64,000 nucleotides of DNA from CAIKBL01 sp050247235 (GTDB lineage: Bacteria; Pseudomonadota; Gammaproteobacteria; Ga0077536), in assembly GCA_050247235.1 (NCBI GenBank), contig JBFWUN010000010.1, forward strand, positions 40,460 through 104,459, written 5' to 3'. The notes under the pieces were generated by a model. The model was not told the origin of the DNA. It searched no databases and saw only the letters and a list, made by a program, of their open reading frames with translations. Position numbers and translations under genes: made by a program. Below are positions 57,279-64,000 of the stretch, in pieces. Positions within the stretch are counted from its first letter, which is position 1. Every line of letters begins with the position of its first letter.

Positions 57279-58127
57279 TCAGCGCCCGGCGGCGGGCGCG
57301 CTCACCGTGAAGGTCACCACGCCCAGCGGGCCATAGTCCACCGTGTAGGCACCTGCCGCGCCGGCATGGATACCGGTGAGATTGCCGGGGATGATCACGA
57401 AGCCGGGTTCGACCGTGTAGCCCTGCTTCAGCGCGAACTCGTTCACCACCCACAGCACGTTCTGCCACAGGCCGGCGGACTTCGCGGGATCACGCGCCCC
57501 GAGCACCGTTTCGCCCTGCCGGGCGGTGACCGGAATCGCATCGACGTCCACCGTGTCCGCCGCGACCGGTTCGCCGAACAGCACCCGACGCGTCGCGACG
57601 TTGTTCGGGATCAGCGCGCGACGCAGGCGGGGCAGATCCGCCTTCAGCGCCGCGAGATCGTGCACCGCCGCGTCCGGCAGCTCAACGGCCGCGCGCACCC
57701 GGCAGACCACCGCGCGCAGCGCGGCGACGTCGGCGAGCGGCGCACTGACCGGTGCGCAGAATTCGAAACCGATCTCCGCTTCCACCAGCAGCTGCACGTA
57801 CTCGCCCGGGTCGATCGTCGGCGTACCGTTCAGGAAGCCGTCACGGAAAAGCACGCCGCCGATCGGGGCGACCGGCAGGAACCCGCCCTTGAAGCCGCCC
57901 AGCGGGTGGCCGGCCTCCCGTCGCAGCGCGACGTAACGACGCTGGACTTCGAACAGGACGGCATCGTTGAGCGCAGGGTTGACGCGCGCAACGTCCGGAA
58001 ACGGCTGGCGTGCCAGCTCGGCCTCGCGCATCAGGCGCGCGAGGTAATCGACATCCGGTGCGAGGTCGCCGCCCGCATGTGCCCCTGCCAGCCAGCATGC
58101 GCCGATGATCGCGATCAGCAATCGCAT
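57279..58127 (-). CDS. Exported 2-keto-4-pentenoate hydratase/fumarylacetoacetase-like protein
   Basis: A 282-residue protein with a signal peptide (MRLLIAIIGACWLAGAHA) and an FAH/MhpD-like fold: RYVALRREAGHPLGGFKGGFL, then the conserved EAEIGFEFCAPV acidic segment, PNNVATRRVLFGEPV, and the closing FALKQGYTVEPGFVIIPGNLTGI. Hydratases of this class cleave or hydrate 2-oxo acids from meta-cleavage pathways and bind a divalent metal. They are normally cytosolic, so export is odd. An alternative start 24 bases upstream exists. The catalytic role is inferred. Confidence 0.75.
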   Translation of the reverse strand: MRLLIAIIGACWLAGAHAGGDLAPDVDYLARLMREAELARQPFPDVARVNPALNDAVLFEVQRRYVALRREAGHPLGGFKGGFLPVAPIGGVLFRDGFLNGTPTIDPGEYVQLLVEAEIGFEFCAPVSAPLADVAALRAVVCRVRAAVELPDAAVHDLAALKADLPRLRRALIPNNVATRRVLFGEPVAADTVDVDAIPVTARQGETVLGARDPAKSAGLWQNVLWVVNEFALKQGYTVEPGFVIIPGNLTGIHAGAAGAYTVDYGPLGVVTFTVSAPAAGR

Positions 58128-58229
58128 CCGCACCCCCGCTTGTGACCTCATGGCCGCGTCGGCACTATAGCAACACACAGCGCCGGCGAGTGGAGCCCGC
58201 GGCCCGCCCCGTCCACGGAGTGAATCACC

Positions 58230-59585
58230 ATGTCCACCGTTCTCGACCCTTCGTCCCCGCGGGAACCGCCTGGCCCGGGCTTCTGGCGCGGCCTGCAGGC
58301 CTATGGGCGTGATCCGGCCACCTACATGCACGCGCTCTTCCTCGAGCACGGGGAAGTGTGCGTGTGGGGCGGCGTGCCGAGGATTTACCTGCTGAACAAC
58401 CCCGATCACGTCAAGCAGGTACTCACGCAGGCGCACCCGGAGTTCACCAAGGATCTCTACGACTACAAGGTCCTCGCGCAGACGATGGGCAACGGGCTCG
58501 TCACCAACGACGGCGACAACTGGGTGCGGCAGCGCCGGCTGATGCAGCCGATGTTCCACAACAAGGTGGTCAACGCGTTCGACGAAGCCATCAACGGCTT
58601 CACCAGCCTGCTCGCCGCAAAATGGTCCGGCCTGAAGCCCGGCGAGCCCGTCGCACTCGAGCGCGAAATGAGCCGGGTCACGTTCCAGATCGTCGCCGCC
58701 ACGCTGTTCGGCTCCGAGATCGACGATCACGCGGACGAGATGACGGACATCCTCGACGTCATCAACATCAACACCAAGACGGCGGACGCGTTCTTCACCT
58801 TGTACCCGTGGCTGCCGACGCCGCACAACCGGCGCTTCAAGCGCATCCTCCATCGACTCGACCACATCGTCTACAAGGTGATCGATGGCCGCCGCGCGCG
58901 CGGCGTGCAGACCAGGGACCTGCTCGACCGACTGCTCGGCGCGCGTGACGAGCAGTCGGGGCTCGGCATGGAGGAGAAGCAGATCCGTGACGAGGTGGTC
59001 ACCTTGATGCTCGCGGGTCACGAAACCTCCGCGACCGCACTGCAGTGGACGTTCTGGGCGCTGGCACAGCATCCCGAGGTCGAAGCGCGGCTGCTCGCCG
59101 AACTCGACACCGTGCTCGGCGGGCGGGCGGCCACCGCGGCCGATCTCAACCAGCTGCCGTACCTCAAACAAGTGGTGCAGGAATCGATGCGCCTGTATCC
59201 GCCGGTGTGGGGCATCGCGCGACGCTCCACCCATGCGCAGGAGTTCGGCGGCTACCAGCTGCCGGCCGGGGCCTACATTTCGATCCTGCCGTACTCGCTG
59301 CACCGCCATCCCGCGCATTGGCCGGATCCGGAACGCTTCGACCCGGAGCGCTTCAGTCCCGAGCAGAGCAAGGGGCGCCATTCATACGCCTATATCCCGT
59401 TCGCGGCGGGGCCCCGCACGTGCATCGGCGTGGGCATGTCGATGCTCGAGATCCAGCTCGTGCTCGCGCAGCTGCTGCAGCGCTTCCGCGTGCGGCCGGT
59501 ACCCGGGCACCCGGTCAAGCCGATGGCCACGATCACCTACCGTCCGCGCTTCGGTATGAAGGTATTCATCGAACCGCGTGCCTGA
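58230..59585 (+). CDS. Cytochrome P450
   Basis: A 451-residue haem-thiolate monooxygenase. The I-helix motif is AGHETSATAL, the ExxR motif is ESMRLYPP, the PERF-type segment is ERFDPERFSPE, and the haem-binding loop is FAAGPRTCIG with ligand C398. There is no signal or membrane anchor, so it is a soluble bacterial P450. It resembles the E-class (CYP4/CYP102-like) bacterial enzymes, which often oxidise fatty acids, terpenes or steroids. No ferredoxin or reductase gene is nearby. It is followed eleven bases later by a luciferase-like gene and is likely co-transcribed with it. Confidence 0.95.
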   Translation: MSTVLDPSSPREPPGPGFWRGLQAYGRDPATYMHALFLEHGEVCVWGGVPRIYLLNNPDHVKQVLTQAHPEFTKDLYDYKVLAQTMGNGLVTNDGDNWVRQRRLMQPMFHNKVVNAFDEAINGFTSLLAAKWSGLKPGEPVALEREMSRVTFQIVAATLFGSEIDDHADEMTDILDVININTKTADAFFTLYPWLPTPHNRRFKRILHRLDHIVYKVIDGRRARGVQTRDLLDRLLGARDEQSGLGMEEKQIRDEVVTLMLAGHETSATALQWTFWALAQHPEVEARLLAELDTVLGGRAATAADLNQLPYLKQVVQESMRLYPPVWGIARRSTHAQEFGGYQLPAGAYISILPYSLHRHPAHWPDPERFDPERFSPEQSKGRHSYAYIPFAAGPRTCIGVGMSMLEIQLVLAQLLQRFRVRPVPGHPVKPMATITYRPRFGMKVFIEPRA

Positions 59586-59596
59586 GGAGTGACGAG

Positions 59597-60601
59597 ATGG
59601 GGAAGAAGCTGTCATTCGGCCTGTGGTACTCGCTGCGCAATCCCGCGCAGTGGCACCGCCCGTACCCCGAGATCTACGCCGATACCTTGCGGCAGATCGC
59701 GTGGGCCGAGACCATCGGGTATGACGACGTGTGGCTCACCGAGCACCACTTCTGCGAGGACGGCCACGCACCGTCCATCCTGGCGCTGGCGGCGGCGGTT
59801 GCGGTGCGCACACAGCGAATCCGCATCGGCACCAGCGTGCTGCTGCTGCCGCTGCACCACGCGGTGCGCGTCGCGGAGGATGCCGCGACGATCGACATCC
59901 TCTCCAACGGGCGCTTCGACCTCGGCGTCGGCATCGGCTATCGCCCGCAGGAGTTCTCAGGCTTCGGCCTGACGCCGAAGAGCCGCGCGGGTCGCATGGA
60001 TGAAGGGCTCGAGATCATCCGCGCACTATGGCGCGGAGAGACGGTGAATTTCCGGGGCACGCACTACGACGTGCGCGACGCGAAGCTCGCGCCGCGGCCC
60101 GTGCAGGACCCGATGCCGCTGTGGGTGGGCGGATTCGCGCCGGCGTCCGCCAAACGCGCCGCGAAGTTCGGCGATGGCTACCTCGGCACCGGGGACATGG
60201 CACCGCTCGTGAAAATTTACCGGGAGGAGCTGGCGCGCCTCGGCAAGGGACCCGGTCGCGTCGCGGGCGGGCACTTCTGGCTGATCGTGTCGAAGGATCC
60301 GGCGCGCACATTCACGCAGGTCGCACCCGGCGTGCTGTACCAGATCCGCATGTACAACCAGTGGCTCGGCGAGGCCGGACAGGCGCTGTTTCCCGAGGTC
60401 ACGGAACCCGCCCAGCTGACCGAGCTCGGCATCCTGAAGGTGGTGACGCCGGCGCATGCGATCGATCTCATCGGCCAGTACGTGGAGGCGACCGGCATCG
60501 AGCGCTACTACACCTGGACCGTGCCGCCCGGCGTGCCGGAGTCCGCGATGGACGAGACCCTGCAGGTGTTCGCCGAAGAGGTGATGCCGGCGTTTCGATG
60601 A
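59597..60601 (+). CDS. Luciferase-like (LLM) flavin-dependent oxidoreductase (1)
   Basis: A 334-residue bacterial-luciferase-fold monooxygenase using reduced FMN or F420. Signatures are FGLWYSLRN, AETIGYDDVWLTEHHF, RIRIGTSVLLLPLHHAVRVAEDAATIDILSNGRFDLGVGIGY in blocks and the glycine-rich loop. The TEHHF and SNGRFDLGVG motifs are typical of the family. The ATG at 59597 follows GAGGAG. It sits in an apparent operon with the P450 upstream and the second LLM gene downstream. The substrate is not known; a hydroxylated or sulfur-containing organic compound is one possibility. Confidence 0.93.
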   Translation: MGKKLSFGLWYSLRNPAQWHRPYPEIYADTLRQIAWAETIGYDDVWLTEHHFCEDGHAPSILALAAAVAVRTQRIRIGTSVLLLPLHHAVRVAEDAATIDILSNGRFDLGVGIGYRPQEFSGFGLTPKSRAGRMDEGLEIIRALWRGETVNFRGTHYDVRDAKLAPRPVQDPMPLWVGGFAPASAKRAAKFGDGYLGTGDMAPLVKIYREELARLGKGPGRVAGGHFWLIVSKDPARTFTQVAPGVLYQIRMYNQWLGEAGQALFPEVTEPAQLTELGILKVVTPAHAIDLIGQYVEATGIERYYTWTVPPGVPESAMDETLQVFAEEVMPAFR

Positions 60602-60700
60602 ATATTCCGCGTGTCACCGACTTCGACGTGGCGTATCGGCGGCAGGCCACGCAGATCAACCCGCGGCTGCGTGGGACGTGCCGCGCGAGGAGGACTCCCA

Positions 60701-62026
60701 ATGCCAAGGAAGTTTCATCTCGCCCAGTACACGATGCTGCCGGTGACCCACCACAGCACCGCGACATGGAAGCATCCCCGGAACCTGCAGGGCGGCTGGC
60801 GATTCAATCGTCCTGAGGTCTGGCAGCATGCCGCCCGCGTCTGCGAACGCGGCAAATTCGATTTCTTCTTCTCCGCGGACACCGAGGGCATCTACTCGGA
60901 ATATCAGCAGAGTTACAAGCCCGCCGTCCGGTATGCGGCGCAGGTTCCCTGTTACGACGTGTCCACGCTGATGGCGTGGCAGGCAGCGGTGACAACACGT
61001 CTCGGGTTCGTGTTCACCGCCTCGGTCGCGGGCATGCCGCCTTATCTGCTGGCGCGCAAACTCGCCACCTGGGACCACATGAGCAACGGACGCGCAGGAG
61101 TCAATATCGTCACCGCGTTTCACCTCAACGCTGCACGCAATCTCGGTATCGCCGACACGGATTATTTCGCGCACGACCAGCGCTACGACCGCGCCGACGA
61201 ATACATGGAGGTGCTCTACCGGCTGTGGGACAGCTGGGAGCCCGACGCGATCGTGATGGACCGCGCGCGCGATATGTTCGCGGATCCGGACAAGGTACAC
61301 GCCATCGACTTCCATGGTCGGTGGTTCGACGTGGCAGGGCCGTTGAACATCGACCGGAGTCCCCAGGGAAAGCCGCTGATCGTGCAGGCCGGTCAATCGT
61401 CGCGCGGACGAAAATTCGCGGCGCGGCATGCGGAGGCGGTGTTCTCTGTTCAGTACGAGATCGATGGCATGAAGCGCTACCACGATGCGCTCAAGACGGA
61501 AATGCTTCAGCTGGGACGGGATCCCGACACATTGAAGGTTTTCTTCGGTTTTCAGCCGTTCGTTGGTGAGACCGAGGAAATCGCACAGGCGAAACTGACC
61601 CTCCACAACAGCCTGCTCAATCCGGAAGCAGGTCTGGCGATGCTGTCAGGCGCGCTCGGCTACGACCTGTCCAGTCTCGACCTGGACGCGCCAGTGGACG
61701 GGCTGGAAGTACCCGGGATCCAGGGGCTCGTGGACATGTATCGGCGCAGCTCCGCGCAGACCCGCATGACTTTGGCGGACATTGCCACGGCGCACGGGCG
61801 CAGCGTGCACGTCCCGCAGGTCGTCGGGACGCCGGCGCGAATCGCGGACTGGATGGCGACGACAATGGAGACCGTCGGCGGCGACGGCTTCCTGCTGTCG
61901 CCTGCCTACGTCCCAGGGTCCATCGAGGAGTTTGTCGAGCTGGTCGTCCCCGAACTGCAGCGTCGCCAGCTGGTGCGGGAGGAGTACATCGACGGCACGT
62001 TGCGGGACAATCTGCTCGCCTTCTGA
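60701..62026 (+). CDS. NtaA/SnaA/DszA-type flavin-dependent monooxygenase (2)
   Basis: A 441-residue luciferase-like enzyme of the NtaA/SnaA/DszA subgroup, which includes nitrilotriacetate, pristinamycin and dibenzothiophene-sulfone monooxygenases. It begins KFHLAQYTMLPVTHH, has WKHPRNLQGGWRFNRPEVWQHAARVCERGKFDFFFSAD, HMSNGRAGVNIVTAFHLNAARNLG, and the flavin-binding GQSSRGRKFAARHAEAVF. The family uses reduced flavin from a partner reductase, which I do not see here. The ATG at 60701 is chosen because GAGGAGG precedes it. It belongs with the P450 and LLM (1) in one likely transcription unit. Confidence 0.92.
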   Translation: MPRKFHLAQYTMLPVTHHSTATWKHPRNLQGGWRFNRPEVWQHAARVCERGKFDFFFSADTEGIYSEYQQSYKPAVRYAAQVPCYDVSTLMAWQAAVTTRLGFVFTASVAGMPPYLLARKLATWDHMSNGRAGVNIVTAFHLNAARNLGIADTDYFAHDQRYDRADEYMEVLYRLWDSWEPDAIVMDRARDMFADPDKVHAIDFHGRWFDVAGPLNIDRSPQGKPLIVQAGQSSRGRKFAARHAEAVFSVQYEIDGMKRYHDALKTEMLQLGRDPDTLKVFFGFQPFVGETEEIAQAKLTLHNSLLNPEAGLAMLSGALGYDLSSLDLDAPVDGLEVPGIQGLVDMYRRSSAQTRMTLADIATAHGRSVHVPQVVGTPARIADWMATTMETVGGDGFLLSPAYVPGSIEEFVELVVPELQRRQLVREEYIDGTLRDNLLAF

Positions 62027-62170
62027 GCGCAGTCGAGATCCGGGGTGGATGGTCGGATCGATATGGCGACTCTCGGATGGGTCGAGCAAAGTCGGCGTGG
62101 GTCGCGCGGAGCCGACGGCGCTGTGCGAATCCCGTGCGGAAACGTTCAACTCTTTCACCAGGAGAAATGG

Positions 62171-62806
62171 ATGAAATTCTACGATTGCCGGATCGCGCCG
62201 AATCCGCGCCGCGCACGCATTTTCATGGCCGAGAAAGGCATCGAGATACCGAAAACGGAGGTGAACCTCCTCGAGGGCGAGAACCTGCGCGAGCCCTACC
62301 TGTCCGTGAACCCGCGTGGACTCGTGCCCACCCTCGAACTCGACGACGGGACCCGCTTCGACGAAGTCATGGCGATCTGCCGCTACTTCGAGGAACTGTA
62401 CCCGACCCCGGTGCTGCTGGGCCGTACCCCGGTGGAACGCGCGCTCGTGGAGTCCTACCAGCGCAAGGCGGAGTTCGAAGGGATGATCGCGGGCTCCGAG
62501 GTGTTCCGGAACCAGCACGAGAAATTCACCAAGCGGAGCATCCCGGGCGGTCCGCGCGATGTCATCCCGGCGATCCCGGCGCTGATCGCTCGTGGTCGGC
62601 AGACCATCGACCGCTTCCACGCCTGGCTCGAGGCGCGCCTGGCCAATACTCCTTACCTCGCAGGCGACACCTACTCGATGGCGGACATCACCGCGCAGTG
62701 CGCGGTGGATTTTCACAAGTGGATCGACATTGCGATCCCGGTGGGGAACCTCCACACGCTGCGCTGGTACGTCGCGGTCTCGACGCGCCCTAGCGCCACG
62801 GCCTGA
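62171..62806 (+). CDS. Glutathione S-transferase family protein (3)
   Basis: A 211-residue GST-fold protein: MKFYDCRIAPNPRRARIFMAEKGI, NPRGLVPTLELDDGTRFDEVMAICRYFEELYP, and the C-terminal capping segment LAGDTYSMADITAQCAVDF. It resembles GSTs with a Pro-rich N-terminal start such as beta or zeta-like members. The start at 62171 follows AGGAGAA. It is 144 bases downstream of LLM (2). Its glutathione substrate is unknown. It is the third GST in this region. Confidence 0.9.
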   Translation: MKFYDCRIAPNPRRARIFMAEKGIEIPKTEVNLLEGENLREPYLSVNPRGLVPTLELDDGTRFDEVMAICRYFEELYPTPVLLGRTPVERALVESYQRKAEFEGMIAGSEVFRNQHEKFTKRSIPGGPRDVIPAIPALIARGRQTIDRFHAWLEARLANTPYLAGDTYSMADITAQCAVDFHKWIDIAIPVGNLHTLRWYVAVSTRPSATA

Positions 62807-62869
62807 AGCCGACGCACGCGGCGGGCCGGCGCATCTCCGCACCGGTCCGCCACGCTGGAGCACGCCCCG

Positions 62870-63760
62870 TTACAGGTTGGCGACGAAGAAATCGCGCGCC
62901 GCGGCACTCGTCTCGTCGAACTTCTCGATGTACGCGGCGTAGTGATCGGACTTGATGATCCGCAGCTGCTTCGGCCCCGGCACCAGGTTGTAGCACTCGA
63001 GTGCAATGTCGCTCGGCGTGGTGGTGTCGTACTCGGAAAGAATCATCAGCAGCGGGGTCGGGCTGATGCGCGCCATGAACGATGTCACGTCGTATTCGAG
63101 CATGTACTCCAACGAACGGATCGTGACCTGGTTCTTCCAGGTGCAGTTCGGGAGCCGCTCCAGGTAATACTGGATGTAGTTCCAGGTCTTCTCACCCGGG
63201 AACACGTGCGGCTCGGTGGGATCGAGCGAGGTCATCTTCATGACCTTCGATTTTTCGCCCTTCAAGCGGCGCGCACGATCCTCGTCCAGCATCTGCATGA
63301 ACGGCACCCAGCCGTCGATCGGCAGGAACTGCTGGAGATTCTTGTGTCCCACCATGAACGGCACCTGGCTGACCACCGCCTTCACGCGGCGGTCGATCGC
63401 CGCGACGGCGCAGACGGTACCGCCGGTGTAGCTCGTGCCCCAGATGCCGATGCGGTTCGGATCCACGTCGCGCAGGCTCTGCGCGTAGCTGATCGCGGTG
63501 CGGTAGTCCCGGCGCTGCCAGGTGGGATCAATCTCTCCGCGCGGCCGCCCTTCGCTGGCGCCGAGGCAGCGGTTGTCGTACACCAGCACCGCGAAGCCGG
63601 CGGCCTCGAACACCTCGGCGTACTTGTCGAGCGTCATCTCCTTGACACCCGAGAAGCCGTGGGCCATCACGATGGTCGGAAACCGGCCCTTGCCCTTGGG
63701 CTTGTAGAACCAGCCGCGCAGCTTGACCCCGTCGGCGTTGAATTCGATGTCACGTCGCAT
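62870..63760 (-). CDS. Alpha/beta hydrolase (dienelactone/acetyl-esterase-like)
   Basis: A 296-residue alpha/beta-hydrolase protein. It has a domain opener FNADGVKLRGWFYKP, the oxyanion region MAHGFSGVKEMTLDKYAEVFEAAG, the nucleophile elbow GTSYTGG, the acid in SEYDTTTPSD and the histidine in SDHYAAY. The order fits the triad Ser-Asp-His. It resembles cephalosporin-C deacetylase and X-Pro-like hydrolases. A good ribosome-binding site (GGAGGAG) precedes the ATG at 63760. It converges with GST (3). Confidence 0.9.
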   Translation of the reverse strand: MRRDIEFNADGVKLRGWFYKPKGKGRFPTIVMAHGFSGVKEMTLDKYAEVFEAAGFAVLVYDNRCLGASEGRPRGEIDPTWQRRDYRTAISYAQSLRDVDPNRIGIWGTSYTGGTVCAVAAIDRRVKAVVSQVPFMVGHKNLQQFLPIDGWVPFMQMLDEDRARRLKGEKSKVMKMTSLDPTEPHVFPGEKTWNYIQYYLERLPNCTWKNQVTIRSLEYMLEYDVTSFMARISPTPLLMILSEYDTTTPSDIALECYNLVPGPKQLRIIKSDHYAAYIEKFDETSAAARDFFVANL

Positions 63761-63844
63761 GCCCTCTCCTCCTCCCGGTTTTCCGCAGGGACCCGTTATA
63801 CCCCGCGAGCCGCGTTGCACACCAGCCACGCCCGGCGATCCGGG

Positions 63845-64000
63845 TCACTTTCGCGGCAGGCCGTCGGCCACAGTGTCCCACGCGTCACCGACGAACCCGG
63901 ACATCAGCAGGATGCCGGGGGCGCCGCGTGCCTGCACGTAACGGAGGATCCCGTCCGGGCTGCGACCGCCGAGCACGAACTCGAACAGCACGCCGCTGTC
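63845..64000 (-). CDS. C-terminal end of an unidentified gene (receiver-like)
   Basis: The last 51 residues of a gene cut by the window edge read DSGVLFEFVLGGRSPDGILRYV in the upstream part and GAPGILLMSGFVGDAWD in the downstream part. The spacing of the acidic residue, hydrophobic strand and LLMSGF strand resembles the second half of a response-regulator receiver domain, but the phosphoacceptor position would be Glu rather than Asp. I would call it a possible atypical receiver; too little is visible to be sure. The stop is 85 bases from the alpha/beta hydrolase start on the same strand. Confidence 0.45.
   Translation of the reverse strand, partial: DSGVLFEFVLGGRSPDGILRYVQARGAPGILLMSGFVGDAWDTVADGLPRK

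Noticed and set aside
1..64000. CRISPR arrays, tRNA or rRNA genes and prophage genes
   Set aside because: I found no regularly spaced direct repeats with unique spacers, no conserved tRNA or rRNA segments, and no integrase, capsid or terminase genes. A tRNA or small RNA could still be missed by eye.

Overview
The window is a scaffold from a GC-rich Gammaproteobacterium. The order lptD-surA-pdxA-rsmA, with apaG-apaH and a convergent folA further along, is the classic gammaproteobacterial cluster; ubiK, glnK-amt and the LptD cysteine pattern agree. I cannot name a genus, but a Xanthomonadales/Steroidobacterales/Woeseiales-like lineage fits. Five runs of exactly 100 N (14388, 16407, 18219, 25140, 26457) mark scaffolding joins of unknown true length, as in a metagenome-assembled genome. 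Reading frames that run across them cannot be trusted.

Left part (1-17.5 kb), housekeeping: the end of mpl, a LON-domain protein, then the outer-membrane and vitamin B6/rRNA cluster lptD-surA-pdxA-rsmA. A convergent intergenic region at 6543-6929 holds a cluster of DnaA-box matches beside an AT-rich tract and looks like a replication origin or DnaA-binding locus. Then come aroE, a double cyclic-nucleotide-domain/rhodanese protein, a CDGSH protein, the glnK-amt ammonium operon with a sigma-54-type promoter, ubiK, comM and a SnoaL-like protein. An EF-G-like contig is bounded by two gaps and truncated; a read-through from it into the end of apaG is an assembly artefact. apaH follows.

Middle (17.6-32.2 kb): a two-partner secretion locus on the minus strand, a giant filamentous adhesin (TpsA, about 4,350 residues visible in three pieces) upstream of its TpsB transporter. 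It sits between apaH and folA, which are neighbours in the ancestral cluster. folA-thyA-lgt follow on the minus strand.

Right part (34.8-64 kb), accessory metabolism: an Old Yellow Enzyme relative, acyl-CoA synthetase, VOC protein, a putative sorted surface protein, a PilY1-like surface protein with calcium-binding repeats, an MscS channel flanked by direct repeats, an AraC regulator divergent from a metallo-beta-lactamase/SnoaL fusion, three glutathione transferases, a deazaflavin-type nitroreductase relative with a tandem duplication, amidohydrolase, class III aminotransferase, desaturase, methyltransferase, alpha/beta hydrolases, a secreted hydratase-like protein, a P450 and two luciferase-like monooxygenases. 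This looks like catabolism or detoxification of organic compounds; the substrate cannot be read from the sequence.

Two dispersed elements (17643-17850 and 57056-57244) share a 53-bp core inside nested inverted repeats whose arms differ between copies but stay self-complementary. Both lie between convergent genes. They and the origin-like region are the most interesting non-coding structures here.
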